Assembly: GCA_021432635.1 (NCBI GenBank)
Contig: MU270056.1
Coordinates: 62,001 to 126,000, forward strand
Origin: Thozetella sp. PMI_491
Lineage: Eukaryota > Ascomycota > Sordariomycetes > Chaetosphaeriales > Chaetosphaeriaceae
DNA: 64,000 bases
Direction of reading: 5' to 3'
Positions 1 through 10,863 of the stretch are shown in pieces. The translations under genes and the position numbers were made by a program. How positions within the stretch are numbered: position 1 is the stretch's first letter; each line of letters opens with the position of its first letter. Under the pieces are notes generated by a model. It was not told the origin of the DNA. It ran no database searches and saw only the letters and a program-made list of their open reading frames with translations.

Positions 1-390
1 ACACGGCAAGGTGGAATGCACAATAGGCTTGGGTGGCTTATATTGAAGTGCAACCATATGCAAATTCGGCACCATCACCGCGCGAACGGAACATGCCAAA
101 AAATAATATCAGACGGGTCCAGATTTTCAGTAGTACGGTTGTAAGCAAGGCTAAAACCTGACGAGGAGAGTGCTACTTATTGTGGTGGCCCAAAACTGAG
201 CTTCTGTGGACGTATTAACCCCTGAAAGGATAAACAACGTGCTGTAAATCTTGAACCACAGGCCGTCCCGAACAAAGCAATTAGACAACGCAGCACACAC
301 ACTGTGGAGCGTAGGTAGACACAGTCCTTTCACTATCCAATCTAGGTCTAGTCTCTAAGTACGTAGTTTCCCCCTTCCCGCCGAAGCTTC
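1..390. other. Gene-free left edge
   Basis: This is the 3' flank of the 2-methylcitrate dehydratase gene, which ends at 391 on the minus strand. Reading frames here are short and carry no recognisable domain. I see no repeat or RNA gene. Confidence 0.5.
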
Positions 391-2242
391 TTACACGAAC
401 TTGCTGTCCTCGTTAACGTACAGGTCGACATATTCGTCAACTGAGAGCGACTCAAGCTTCTTGGGGTCCTGGCCAAGCTCGACCAGCTGCTTGACCTTGT
501 CGGCACTGAAGTGGGGCTCCAGGTGGCGCTTGTACTTGGCCAGGATCTCGGGCTTGGCCTCCTCACGGCGCAGACGGTGGCCGAGGGGGGCCTCCACAAC
601 AACCTCCTCGAGGACGGTGCCGTCGTTGAGCTCGACGGTCAACGCGTTGCTGATAGTGCGCAGGGCGGGGTCGTGGTAGTCCTGGGTGAACTGGGGGTCC
701 TCGACGCAGCTGATGCGCTTGCGCAGGGACTCGACCAGCTCTGAGGTCGCGGCTTCGGAGCCGTCAGTGTAGTCTCCGGCGGTCAGACGGCCGAAGACGA
801 GCATGACAGCTGACATGTACTGGATGCAGTGGTCACGGTCGGCAAAGTTGTCCATGGGCTTAAACTGTTTGTCGATGATGCGGATGCAAGCCTCGTGCGT
901 GCGGATCTTCACGGCCTTGATGTCGGCAGCGGACTTGCCGAGCGACTTGAGGGTGGCGTGGATCTTCTCCGAGGCCTCGACAGCGGTCTGCGAGTGGAAC
1001 TCGGCTGGGATGGGTCAGCGGGCGCCGGAGCGGCGCTGGGGACAGGGGGCAACTGACCAGGGTAGGAGACCTTGAACAGGACGTTCTCCATGACGTAGCT
1101 GCCGTAAGGGCGCTGGAACTCAAACTTCTTGCCCTTGAACAGCACGTCGTAGAAGCCCCAGACGGGAGCCGAGAGGACGGTGGGGATGCCCGGCTCACCC
1201 TTGGAGACCTTGAGGGCGAGGTTAACAGCGCGCTGGCAGGCGTCGCCAGCGGCCCACGACTTGCGCGACATGGTGTTGGGGGAGTGGCGGTAGGTGCGCA
1301 GGCTCTGGCCGTCCACCCAGGCCTGGGTGATGGCATCCTTGGTCTGCTCCTCGGTGAGGCCGAGCATCCTGCTGACAACGGCGGTGCTGGCGACCTTGAC
1401 GAGCACGACGTGGTCGAGGCCGACCTTGTTGTACGAGTTGAGCAGCGCCAGGCAGCCCTGGATCTCGTGGGCCTTGATCATGCCCTCGAGCACGTCGCGG
1501 ACGGTGAAGGTGCGGCCACCAGCGAGGTTGCCGCCGGCCTTGTTGGTCCGGGTGACCCAGTCGGCCACGGCGAGGATGGCGCCGAGGTTGTCACTGGGGT
1601 GCCCCCACTCGGCGGCCAGCCAGCAGTCGTTGTAGTCGAGCCATCGGATCATGGTACCGATGTTGAAGGCGCCGTTGACGGGGTCCAGCTGGAAGGGGGT
1701 GCCTGGGACCTTGGTGCCGTTGGGCACCACGGTGCCCTCGACGATGGGGCCCAGCAGCTTAGTGCACTCCTTGAAGCGCAGGCCCTCGAGGCCGCAGCCG
1801 AGCGTGTCAAGGAAAACCCATCGTGCGGTGTCGAACTGTTGGGGCGGGCAAAGAGCAGAGGTGCTGCGGTTAGCCACGGATCTCAAAGCATCGGCGGGGT
1901 AGCAAATTTCGGAGGGTACGGGGGCGGCAGGCAGCTTACAGCCAGGTCTGAGTTGATCGGGGTGTTGTGGACGTAGCTGGCGATGTCGTCGATCTCGGGA
2001 TCGTACGTCTTGGGCCCCGTGGCCACGGGAGCGTGGGCAGACTGGAGGGAAGCCATGGTGGAAAAGTTGTGGTGGGAGGAGAGAGCGGAGGCCGCGCGAG
2101 GAGCCGATCTGTGGAGGGCCGCCCGTGAAGCTTGGGCAGTTGAGCCGAGGGCTGCAGGGCGGACGGCGGATTGCAAAGCGGAGCGCGGGGTCACTCGCAG
2201 CGATTGAGAGGCCGAACAGAGGCTCCGGCGAACTGCAGACAT
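391..2242 (-). CDS. prpD: 2-methylcitrate dehydratase, mitochondrial (MmgE/PrpD family)
   Basis: The enzyme dehydrates 2-methylcitrate to 2-methyl-cis-aconitate in the methylcitrate cycle, which detoxifies propionyl-CoA in mitochondria. Three exons (2242-1940, 1835-1058, 1004-391) give 564 aa, the usual family length including a presequence. The first ~65 residues are rich in Arg, Ser and Ala with almost no acids, as expected for mitochondrial import. The PrpD core is clear, with blocks such as WLDYNDCW and EWGHPSDN (the Asp/His-rich active-site region) and [20 protein letters not shown]. Intron 1 has GTAAGC and CAG ends. Intron 2 uses a weaker GTCAGT donor and has CTGAC close to its acceptor; it joins YP to AEFHSQT, restoring the family sequence. 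A second in-frame ATG at 2278 would add 12 residues; I chose 2242 because the presequence-like Arg/Ser run starts there. The bacterial aconitase-type alternative is unrelated in sequence. Confidence 0.93.
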
Positions 2243-3029
2243 CTTCTCGATCGTTGCCCTCCGGTTCTCGTAGGTCAATTGGATCGTGGTCGGAGGAATT
2301 GGGCCAGCTTTCTCCGGATACGGGGGGAGGCAGGTGGAATTGCTAGGTATTTATTGGAGCCGAGAAGGTTGGAAGCTTCCCTCCAAAGAAGCTCTGACAG
2401 CTCGGCTCAAGAAGAGGTGGGGCATCTCCTCGAGCCGGAAGCGGACCAGGGTGAAGAGGCCAGCGCTAACAGATTTTGCCGAATATTCCCAGCGGCGCCG
2501 CGGCGGTAGCAGGCTTCTCTGTTAGCCCGCGCCAGCCCGCGGTCTCCCAGGATTGTAGGGATCGTGAGAGAAGAAGACCTCGGCTTAGGCTACCCCACTT
2601 GCCCATTCCCTTCGCCCCGACCGCCTCGAAGGAAAGCCGGAGACCCCAGGCCGGAGCCCCTTCCTTGCAAGAGCAAGCGAGGGGCGATCTCCGCCTGATG
2701 CGACACCCGCCCGACACGACCAACCGATGCGAGATACGCGATAGCCGTGAAAGTGACATTCACCACCAGTCCAAGCAGCTTCCCCGGGGGCGCTCTCGCA
2801 ATATTAATATTGTTTCATAATCTAGCTGTTGCGCCTTTCTCTTGCTTAGAAGCCGGATTGCAACATTTTTGGTGGCTCAATTCGTGTTTGCTGGGTACTT
2901 AACACTTATTTACCCCTGAAGGGTCTGGATGCCTCCGGAGTATTACAAACAAACGGCAGTCTCTTGCAGAAGATGCATTGAGGGATTCACTAAGGACCCT
3001 ATAACACGCTCTCAGTTCTCTCTCTCTAG

Positions 3030-3051
3030 TGGACAGCCCTTTGGCTGTCCA
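3030..3051. repeat. Perfect 9-bp hairpin with 4-nt loop
   Basis: The arms TGGACAGCC and GGCTGTCCA are exact reverse complements around the loop CTTT. It lies in the AT-richer part of the prpD upstream region. It could be a stem-loop in a transcript or the remnant of a small inverted-repeat element. Confidence 0.6.
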
Positions 3052-3189
3052 AATACCTCTTTCTCCGAGGCCTGCTCGGAAAGAACCGTAGCAGCTATCC
3101 ACGCCGCCTTCCCCAACGAAGAAACACCCACACTTTACAACGTATTCACCAGGTGTTTGAGCAATTGATAAAGCTCTAGTCTAAACAAC

Positions 3190-3231
3190 GGCTGTTATAA
3201 TAGATAAATAAGCTGTTGGGCCATAACAGCC
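3190..3231. repeat. Inverted repeat, 9-bp arms
   Basis: GGCTGTTAT at 3190-3198 and ATAACAGCC at 3223-3231 are exact reverse complements separated by 24 nt. This is the second inverted repeat within 200 bp of the hairpin at 3030. No transposase frame is nearby. Confidence 0.55.
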
Positions 3232-3377
3232 AGACAATGGCTACTAGATTTCGGAGCTAGGTGCTGTCTACCTTACGGGAAGAACAGCAAAGTGGTATCA
3301 TACTCTCCCTCGAACCCTCCAAAACTCCTCTGTCTGGTACGGCCCAAGGGTCTCACGTTTCGTGGATTCCGCGATGC

Positions 3378-5675
3378 TTATGCCTTTTTCACCGACATTT
3401 GGCGATACTTCTCAACGGCGGCATCTCTCTCCGCCTCGCTGAGGACCGCGTAGTCCTCTTCACCCCTTGCCAACCGGCCCGCAACAATCTTGGCCTCCAA
3501 ATCGGGTTTCCCAATCTTTTGGAGTTCTCTGTACACCCCCATCGCGGTGTGCGAAGCCACTCCTACGCCGCCTGCCATGCTGGCGTCAGCTCAAGCTTGG
3601 TCCTCAGACGAAGGGGATCACGAATGGCAATCAACTCACCTGCAGCAGGCTTAAACACCAAGCCACCCACACCCTTGCCAAACCCTTTCAAGAAGCCCTT
3701 GGGCCCTTCCTTTCTAGCCCCGTCCACGGGTTGCGTGAAGAACCCAGTGACGCCGTCGAAGACGCCCTGCCCGAGTCCCTTGCCGGCCGCGGATAGGCCG
3801 CTGACAAAGCCAGTCACCTTCTGCTCCTCACGCAGCGTAGTGTCGCCGTACAGCCTAGGTGCATTGTGAAAACCGCGAGCCAGGCCATCCGTAATCACGA
3901 CAGGCGACTTAAGACCCGCGCCGACAATGGAACCAATGCCCTTGGTCGCGGACACCGCGACTGCTTCTACGCCATTAGCGATGCCACCAGCAGAGCCGCC
4001 GTCCCCGTCCGCCTTCTTCATCTGCTTGTAGACCTCGCGGGGACCCGCTGCGAGCCCTAGCGCAATCTCGAGAAGTGTATCGTGAGTAGCAGATGCCAAG
4101 CCAGTAACGGGGTCGGTGGGCACACGGATGACGTCCCATGTTTGGCTCTGAAACGGCTCCAAGTCGGCCATCTTCAGCTGGCCCGCATTTATAAGGAGCG
4201 TTGCTGCGGCGGGAGACAGCGGGAGACCTGGGGTCTTCTTGGCCTGCAGAGATGCTATGGCCCCGGAAGTAATAGAGCACGGTCGGCACATGGTGGTAAT
4301 TCTCTCGTGCACTAACTTCGCCCCGTCCTCGAGCCCGCGAGCAAGGGTTACATTCTCAGGCCAGTCGGAAGGCCTCTCTCTCAACGTCTCGGAGCTGATA
4401 TTTGTGTTAGTCGTCGGTACACGGGATGCCTCGGAGGGCAGCAGTGGGAGAGAAATTACCTGAAGTATGTTGCTGGAACCCCTATGCGTTGAAGCAGACC
4501 TGGTGCGAACATGAGGTTCATCGTCTCGAGGGACAAAGTTGTCTTTCGAAACTTGTTGATGGCCTCGCCGGTTTCGCGCCAGACCATGACCTCGACGGCG
4601 GCATAAGACGTGAGATTGGAGATTCCCACATCGGCGTCGGTATGCGGGACTGCAGCTAGGGGGTGCGGGAATGCCTTGGTGGCAGCCCACGGTTGTCTTG
4701 CATTGTTAGCATCACGTCCCCGTACCTCTGCAATGGGCAATATGGAACTCACCTGGACAGAATGTGCACGGGAATCCCCAGCTTCTCGGCGCAGTGCACA
4801 TGGGCAAAGCTTTGCGGGTTCGCTATGATAGCATCTGCGATGAACGGCTTATCGTTCTCTCCGGGCTCCGTGCAAGCCCTCCATGATCTGTTGAGCACAT
4901 CAGGCAGTGATACCCTCCAGCCTGCCTCCTTGGCGCTGTTCTTGGAGCCCCCGGACCCATTCGACTCGATGGACTGGTTCGAGGCGTGCTTGCCGAAGAA
5001 GGACTCATCCGCCTCGCCGAGGCTGAAATACTCCAGCCCGCAGCCCTGTGTTAGCCCTTTGTACTCGGGGTGGGTTGCCACGCGCAGGCGGTGGCCGTAG
5101 TCGTTTCGCAGCAAAACACCCACGCTTGCTAGCTGCTGAACGTCATCAAGCGAGCCCACGGCCAGGATCACGACGTTGAGCTTCGGACCGGGCTTAGGCC
5201 CAACGGCCGCCCGGAACTCGTCGGGCAGAGAGTACGGCGGCGGCAGCTCGCCATCCTCGTTCGCGGCCGAGGAATTGCTACCGAGGGCGGAACCCGCGCC
5301 GGCCAGGCTGGGACCACGACGTCCAATGTTAGAAGAGGTAGGGGTGTAATCGCCACCCGCAACGGACGGGGCCGAGTACATGTCATCCGACAGAGCGGCA
5401 GACTTGATATCGGAAACAGCTAGCGACATTCTATCAGATCCCGGCCCGTTGCTGAACTTGAGGCTGAAGTCGCGGTCATCGAACGCTGCGTTTCCTCGGC
5501 TCCGGGGGTGGTCGGGGTTGCTGACGCCAGATGAGGCTAGGGTAGGCGGCACAGCACCACTGGCAGAGGGCGAGCTCTCGTTGGTGTGCCCCGCGGCTGT
5601 GCTTGGTGCTGCTGGTAGCGGCAGACTTGACAACGATGCTTCCTCCACGGGCTGCTTTATCGGAGGGATCTCCAT
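3378..5675 (-). CDS. Sterol glucosyltransferase-like protein lacking the UDP-sugar-binding domain
   Basis: Four exons (5675-4753, 4696-4460, 4394-3640, 3571-3378) give 702 aa. Residues 1-160 are Ser/Pro/Ala-rich and low in complexity. From about 166 there is a GT28-type N-terminal domain (LNVVILAVGSLDDVQ, then YGHRLRVATHPEYK, ADAIIANPQSFAHVHCAEKLGIP and TKAFPHPLA), as in fungal UDP-glucose:sterol glucosyltransferases. The usual GSRGDVQPF motif is degraded to GSLDDVQQL. At about residue 387 the protein passes from GVPATYFS straight to the family's C-terminal tail (TDPVTG, GIGSIVGAGLKSPVV, ARGFHNAPRLYGD, GKGVGGLVFKP, GVYRELQK). The middle region with the HHGGAGTT-type UDP-sugar motif is absent. 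The intron there (GTAATT ... CTAAC ... CAG) is a normal short intron, so hidden coding sequence is unlikely. It may be a non-catalytic paralogue or a decayed gene; all frames are open, which favours a functional protein. Confidence 0.8.
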
Positions 5676-6570
5676 GGCGATACTGCAACACCTCGAGGCT
5701 CACTAGTTCTGCTCGAAATGGGGTCAAGGGGGCCGCTTGGCACCGTCGCCATGGCACGGCCGTGCTCCTCTCGCTGCCTACGGATGCGTCTAGGTTAAGT
5801 ATTTGGGTACAGTTGCTGGTGCCTAGCTATCCGTTATCCCCATGCGGGGCGGTGCATCTGGCTCCAGCCGCGAACGCGTGGCATGAGCGTGGCGCCCAAT
5901 TGCGAGAAATAGCTTTGTTCCCTCGTCGCTCCTATAAGCATGGGTGCTCAGCCGCCACGCCGTGGCCTCATTCGGTCGTAAAACGTCTAAGTCGGGTTTG
6001 CTGGATTGATGGTGGGGCCAACCAAACGAAGCCAATTGCGGCAGGAACAGCCCCTACCGAGTGCGCGTCACTTACCTACTCACGTACCTTATTTAGTTAC
6101 TGCCACTTAGTTACTCCGTACTGCCCACCTAGGAACGGGCAACGAGAAGCTGAGTGGCATCGTGAAGTGCGATTATCTACAGTTTCTCATTGGAACCAGT
6201 CCAGTGGCTCGACTCGGGCGGTGGGCTACCTCCTTCCGAGAGGTCAGACATTTCCTCAGCGGAAGCCACCGCCAAGGTGGCACTGATTAATTAGATAGCC
6301 TCGGCTCCACTAACTTGGTAAAGAGCACCTAAGGATAGCTGTATGGAATGGCTTCATCAAGAGGGTATATTGCTCCTAGTCTAGTATCTTAGGATCTAAG
6401 GGCATGGTGACCTGTTTCCAGGTCTTGACGGTGCGCGCTTGTGCCCAGGACCGAGCCAGTTCTGGTTGGCGTGGACGAAGCCAAACACACGTATCGTCCC
6501 CCATCTCCCCTCGGCATCGCGTCTCTAGCTTATAGCCGCAAATGTCGACGAGACCCTTGCAGCTACGTAC
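5676..6570. other. Intergenic: upstream of the glucosyltransferase-like gene
   Basis: This holds the 5' region of the gene starting at 5675 and the 3' flank of the secreted hydrolase ending at 6571. A TACTCCGTA motif occurs at 6112-6120. Overlapping small frames show no domain. Confidence 0.45.
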
Positions 6571-7682
6571 TTAGATCATCAAGGTGTCTCGCTTGGTCGC
6601 AGCGCCAAACTTGAGGTTCTCGTTGCCCACGACAGGTGTCAGCACGGACTGGACGTTGATGCCCTTGACGGCTCCGTTTCCGCCTTGCATGATGTTGGCG
6701 AAGCTGTTTGAGACTATCTGGATGCCACTGGAAAATCCCTTCTCATCGAACTCGCAGTGCCCGCCGTTCGGAGTGTTGTCCACCGTCTGCAGGGCACCGA
6801 CCTGGGTGGCACTCACGCCGGCCCCGGTAGCTACCTTCTCGTAGGCCTTGATGGCCGCAGGGATGGCCGGCTGCAGCAGAGCCAGCTCGTCTTGGGTGCT
6901 CTGGAAGTGAATCTTGGTGTTGCCGATAAACGCCTCCGGGTTCACGACGTCAACCTGGGGCGTCAGGCCGCCACACATGAGCAGGACACCGGTACCCGCG
7001 AAGTTGGCCATGTGGGCCGGGACGAAGAAGCCCGACAGCGTGAGGGAACCTCCGGACACGCCGGTGAAGAAGACGTTGGAGCTGTTGAAGGCGACGACCT
7101 GGGGCAGCACCTGTTGGATGAGGTCGTTGACGGCTTGCGAGTCGGCGACGCCATCGGGGCGGCTGAGACCTCCCGGGGGTCCGGCGTTCTGGCCCCATAG
7201 AAGCTGCTCCGAGGGCGCGAGGATGACGACACCCATCAGGCCCTGCTGGACGGCCTGGTTGGGGAAGTCAAAGAAGGACTGGCCGCCATCGCCGTGTAGA
7301 AGAACGTTCAGGCCCAAAGTCCCTTGCGCGCCGGCTGCCTGGGTACCACCGGATACATTGGAGTTGGTCGTAAACTGGTCAGCTGGCCCGCTAACCTTGA
7401 AGCGGAGCTGAAGGCCACTAAAAGAGGGTGTTAGTGACGGGCGCCCAGAGGGAAACAGAGGCACCAGGTGACCTACTTCACGGTTGCGGTGGTGTCCAAG
7501 ATCGTAGAGCCGTCTGTCGCCTGAGAGATGCCCTGGGGGATGGCTGCCGCCTGCTGCTGGGGCGTCTGGGCCTTCTGCGTGGCGCCGCCGCCATTGCCTC
7601 CTCGCTTGGGGGCTGCGTGGACGCCAGTCAAGGCGGAGACCACCAGCAGGAAGAAGAGAACGGGCGAGCGAACGGTCAACAT
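6571..7682 (-). CDS. Secreted alpha/beta-hydrolase-like protein
   Basis: Two exons (7682-7477, 7417-6571) give 350 aa. The N-terminus is a signal peptide (charged start, then VLFFLLVVSALTGVHA, cleavage near residue 23), followed by a Lys/Arg pair and a Gly/Gln-rich linker. The mature part looks like an alpha/beta hydrolase: LLHGDGG at about 109 is an oxyanion-type turn, GVSGG around Ser190 is a nucleophile elbow (G-x-S-x-G), and His289 in NGGHCEF may complete the triad. The acid residue is not obvious. The intron has a GTAGGT donor, a CACTAAC branch site and a TTTTAG acceptor. The substrate cannot be read from sequence; an esterase-like activity on an extracellular polymer or ester is an inference. 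Fungal members of this family are generally annotated only as hypothetical proteins. Confidence 0.78.
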
Positions 7683-8732
7683 TCTGGTCGCCTTCTAATT
7701 ATGAGCCGAGAGAAAGGGCGTCCGAGGAATTGGATCAGGGACGGGATAGGCTTGAGAAGAAGAAGTAGAGGGATGGAAGAGCAAGGGAACAACAGGCAAG
7801 AGGAAAGGAAAACGAGGACGATCAAGCAAACTGCATAACCGGGGAGAATCCAGTCCCTGGCGGAGCAAGAAACCACAGGAAAGAGAGGGCGGGAGAACGC
7901 ATGTTTAAAAACTGGGACGAATGATTTGACATGAGGCGAGCCCATGTCAACTGTCTGTCTCGCAAGCGATCGCTTTTCGAACGCCTTCACAGATCGTGAC
8001 CAGCCACGATGTCAATCCCCCGGCAGATCCCCTGCACGAGTGCGCCCAGTGCAACCCCAGTGCAACATGGGGCAGGCGGACGGGAAGTGTTGGGCTAAGG
8101 CAGGCCCCGCCTGCGTCTCTGTTTAGAGAGCCGCTTTGTTTCGTGACGAGCTTGGCGAAGTTTGAAGTGCGTCGAACCGCCCCCTGCAACGCTGGCCCAC
8201 CCTTTTCCAGGGGGGGGAAACAGTCTGAACATCGACCCATTGCTTGGCTGCTGCAACGAAAGTGGATAGTGAATGCCATCTAAAGTGCAAGACGGGAGAA
8301 AGAAAAAGGGGCATGCAGACTGGGGAAGGCACCTACTACTCCGTGCAGCAGTTAAGCTTAACGGGTTTCGCTGAAGCTTCTTCTAGACGTACCGGATAGA
8401 ACTCCAGTAGCCGGAGTTTGCGCCCCGAAACTGGAGGTTCGCACATTCTGGCACCATACAGGCTGGCATGAGATCACAGATCATAGCTCGCCCGTGTTCC
8501 AGATCAAGAGATAAGGGAGCTCAAAGTTGCAGAATCGCACAGCGGCCAATGGCTAGGTAATCAGCGACCATGTATTTAGGCTATCGACCCTGGCGCATGA
8601 ACTCACGACTCCAACCTACCAAGTTGTCCTCCAACCGCCACAAGCCACGGACTAACCAAGCAAATATATAGGCCAGGCAAACATGTACAAAAAGCCCTCT
8701 ACCCCCCTTTACGGCAAGATGTGCGTCTCAGC
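7683..8732. other. Intergenic: upstream of the secreted hydrolase
   Basis: This holds the 5' region of the gene starting at 7682 and the 3' flank of the acyl-CoA ligase ending at 8733. The part next to the hydrolase start is rich in G and A on the plus strand, that is, a pyrimidine-rich leader in sense. No gene is visible. Confidence 0.45.
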
Positions 8733-10863
8733 TTAAAGCTTCGCGCCCCGAGCCCTCCTGGCCTCCCTCTCCTTGTCGCGGAGCAAGCGGCGAAGAATCT
8801 TGCCGCTGGGGCTCTTAGGGATGACCTCAATGAACTCAACGCCTCCCTTGAGGCTCTTGTAGTGCGCCTTGTGATCCTTGACATGCTTGATAATTTCGGC
8901 TGCAACCTCCTCGTCCTTCCGGGACGCCATTGACGGCGGCTTCACGACGAAGGCCTTGGGCACCTCGCCGTCTTTCTCGTCGTGGACAGCTATCACGGCA
9001 CAGTCATCAACGGCAGGATGGGCTAAAAGGTGGGCCTCGAGCTCCGCCGGTGCGACTTGGTGGCCCTAACCGTTACGTTAGCTTCCCCGGTCGCTCCCAT
9101 GCCGAAGTATGGCCTGCTGGATGGTCTTCCTTACCTTGACCTTGATCAGCTCCTTCAAGCGGTCGACAACGGAAAAGTGCTCGTTCCCAGTCGGCGAGAG
9201 GGTCACGATTACTTCATCGCCTGTTTTCATCCAGCGGCCGTCTTCGTCCCAAACAAAGGCCTCATCGGTGGCCTTGTCATTGTTGAGATACCCAAGGGTG
9301 ACGGAAGGGCTTTGTACCATCAGTTCGCCAGGTGTGTTATAGGCAGTGATCTCCTTGCCGTCCTGGTCGATTATCTTGGCTCTTACTCCGGGAGCCAGGG
9401 AGCCAGATGTGCCTTGGCATATGTCGTGCTCGCTGGTGCTCACAACCACGGTTGCAGTCTCGGTCATGCCTTTGAATCTAAGTCAGCCACCTACTCAAAT
9501 CCTCAAAGCCCAACTGACGCACCATAGCCCTGGCCGAGGTGCCATGTCGGATAGCGCCGCAGAAGCTCTTCGATAGTCTCCTTTCCGGTCGGGGCCGCTC
9601 CCGTGTAGAGAAACCTGACGCTGCTCAGGTCATACTTCTCGCATTCCTCTTTTGAGCTCAACATTCGGACCACGATCGGAGGAACCTATAAGGGAATGAG
9701 CCAAGATTCTGACCGGTAGGCCCAAGGGAGAGTGACGCGTACCACAAGGAGATGGTTGATCTTGAATTTTTCGATTGCCTGGAGATATTGGGTAAGATCG
9801 AACTTTGGCAGGACAATGACCTCATCTCCGCGCCATGTTGCCGAGTGGGCGATGACCACCAAGCCATAGATGTGACTGAAAGGAAGCAGGCCCAGCTCGA
9901 CCTGGGTGTCGACTCCAAACTTCTTTCGGCTGACAGACTCGTAAATAGTATACTGCAGCACATTGGCGATGACGTTGCGATGGGAGATCATGACCGCTTT
10001 CTATGTGTAAAGTCAGCGCATCGCGCCGAGTGACCAGGCTAGGGAGGCTTACAGGGAGGCCAGAGGTACCGCTTGAATAGCAGAGGAAGGCGGGCTGTCT
10101 CGCACCCTGTCCCTTCGCCCACTTCAGGGGCGTCAGGGGAGGAAGGGTCTTGCCTAGCGCGATCAAGTCGCCCACGGTCTTGAACGAGCCTTTGTTGCTG
10201 ATAGCCGGTAGCTCCAAGAGGAAAACCCTATCCTCAGGGATCCCAGCCGATTTAGCGGCCTGAAGAGCGGTCTCTAGCACAGCGACGCACGTGAACAGCA
10301 CCGTAGCACCCGATGATTTGAGCTGGTGGGCCAGCTCGTCGGCAGAGTAGGCTACGTTTGCCGGGGTGCAGATGCCAGACAGGTAATGGACTGAGTGCAT
10401 CACGGAGAGGTAATCGATCTAGCGAGACCGAGTCAATGGCTTGCTAGGTGCATCTTCTGGCTCCGGCTCGCCGGGACTGCTTGCCGGGACTGAGATTTAG
10501 ACCTACCGTGTTGAATGAAAACACGCCAATGACCTTTTCCCAGGGGGAGTCCTGGTTGGGCTCCCAGCCTGTGATCTTGGACAGGGCCTTTGCGATCTGA
10601 TAAGCTCGGTCATGGCTCTCGGTGGTCGTGTACGTCTTGCCCGTCAATCCACACGTAAAGGGGTTTCGGCTCTTAGAGATGGGGTAGCGTCCCGTAGTCT
10701 CGCTGGCCATGAACTCATGGATGGGGATAGAGTCCGGCGGGTCTTCGCATCGCAGTCAGTCGCGGCGGGGCTCTGCCGGCAGCCGTGGCCCTGGCGTGAG
10801 GGGCAAGAACGAGAACATACCGAACGGCAGCTTCGGAACCCATGGCGGCGGGTAGAAGACCAT
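8733..10863 (-). CDS. 4-coumarate-CoA ligase-like acyl-CoA synthetase, peroxisomal
   Basis: This ANL-superfamily enzyme would form an acyl-adenylate and then an acyl-CoA thioester. Seven exons (10863-10821, 10742-10507, 10418-10053, 10000-9743, 9685-9523, 9469-9135, 9065-8733) give 577 aa, normal for the 4CL family. The start MVFYPPPWVPKLPF comes from a 43-nt first exon whose splice to DPPDSIP matches fungal relatives. Motifs in order: YSSGTSGLP|KAV (AMP-binding loop, split by an intron after residue 215), GQGYGMTET (adenine motif, also split), TGDEV, DRLKELIKVKGHQVAPAELE, and PSGKILRR with the probable catalytic Lys556. The last three residues AKL form a PTS1 signal, so a peroxisomal location is expected. 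Its substrate could be a fatty, aromatic or side-chain acid; the sequence does not decide. No polyketide synthase or other cluster gene is beside it. Confidence 0.92.

Larger units (their letters stand above)
2243..3377. other. Intergenic: prpD upstream and 3' flank of next gene
   Basis: This 1.1-kb stretch holds the prpD 5' region and the 3' flank of the glucosyltransferase-like gene. Small frames show no domain. Its right half (about 2820-3290) has a lower GC content than the surrounding genes and carries two perfect inverted repeats, listed separately. Confidence 0.5.

Noticed and set aside
1284-1976. 230-codon plus-strand frame
   Set aside because: It lies opposite prpD exon 2; the minus strand has a strong family match and the frame is a codon-bias shadow.
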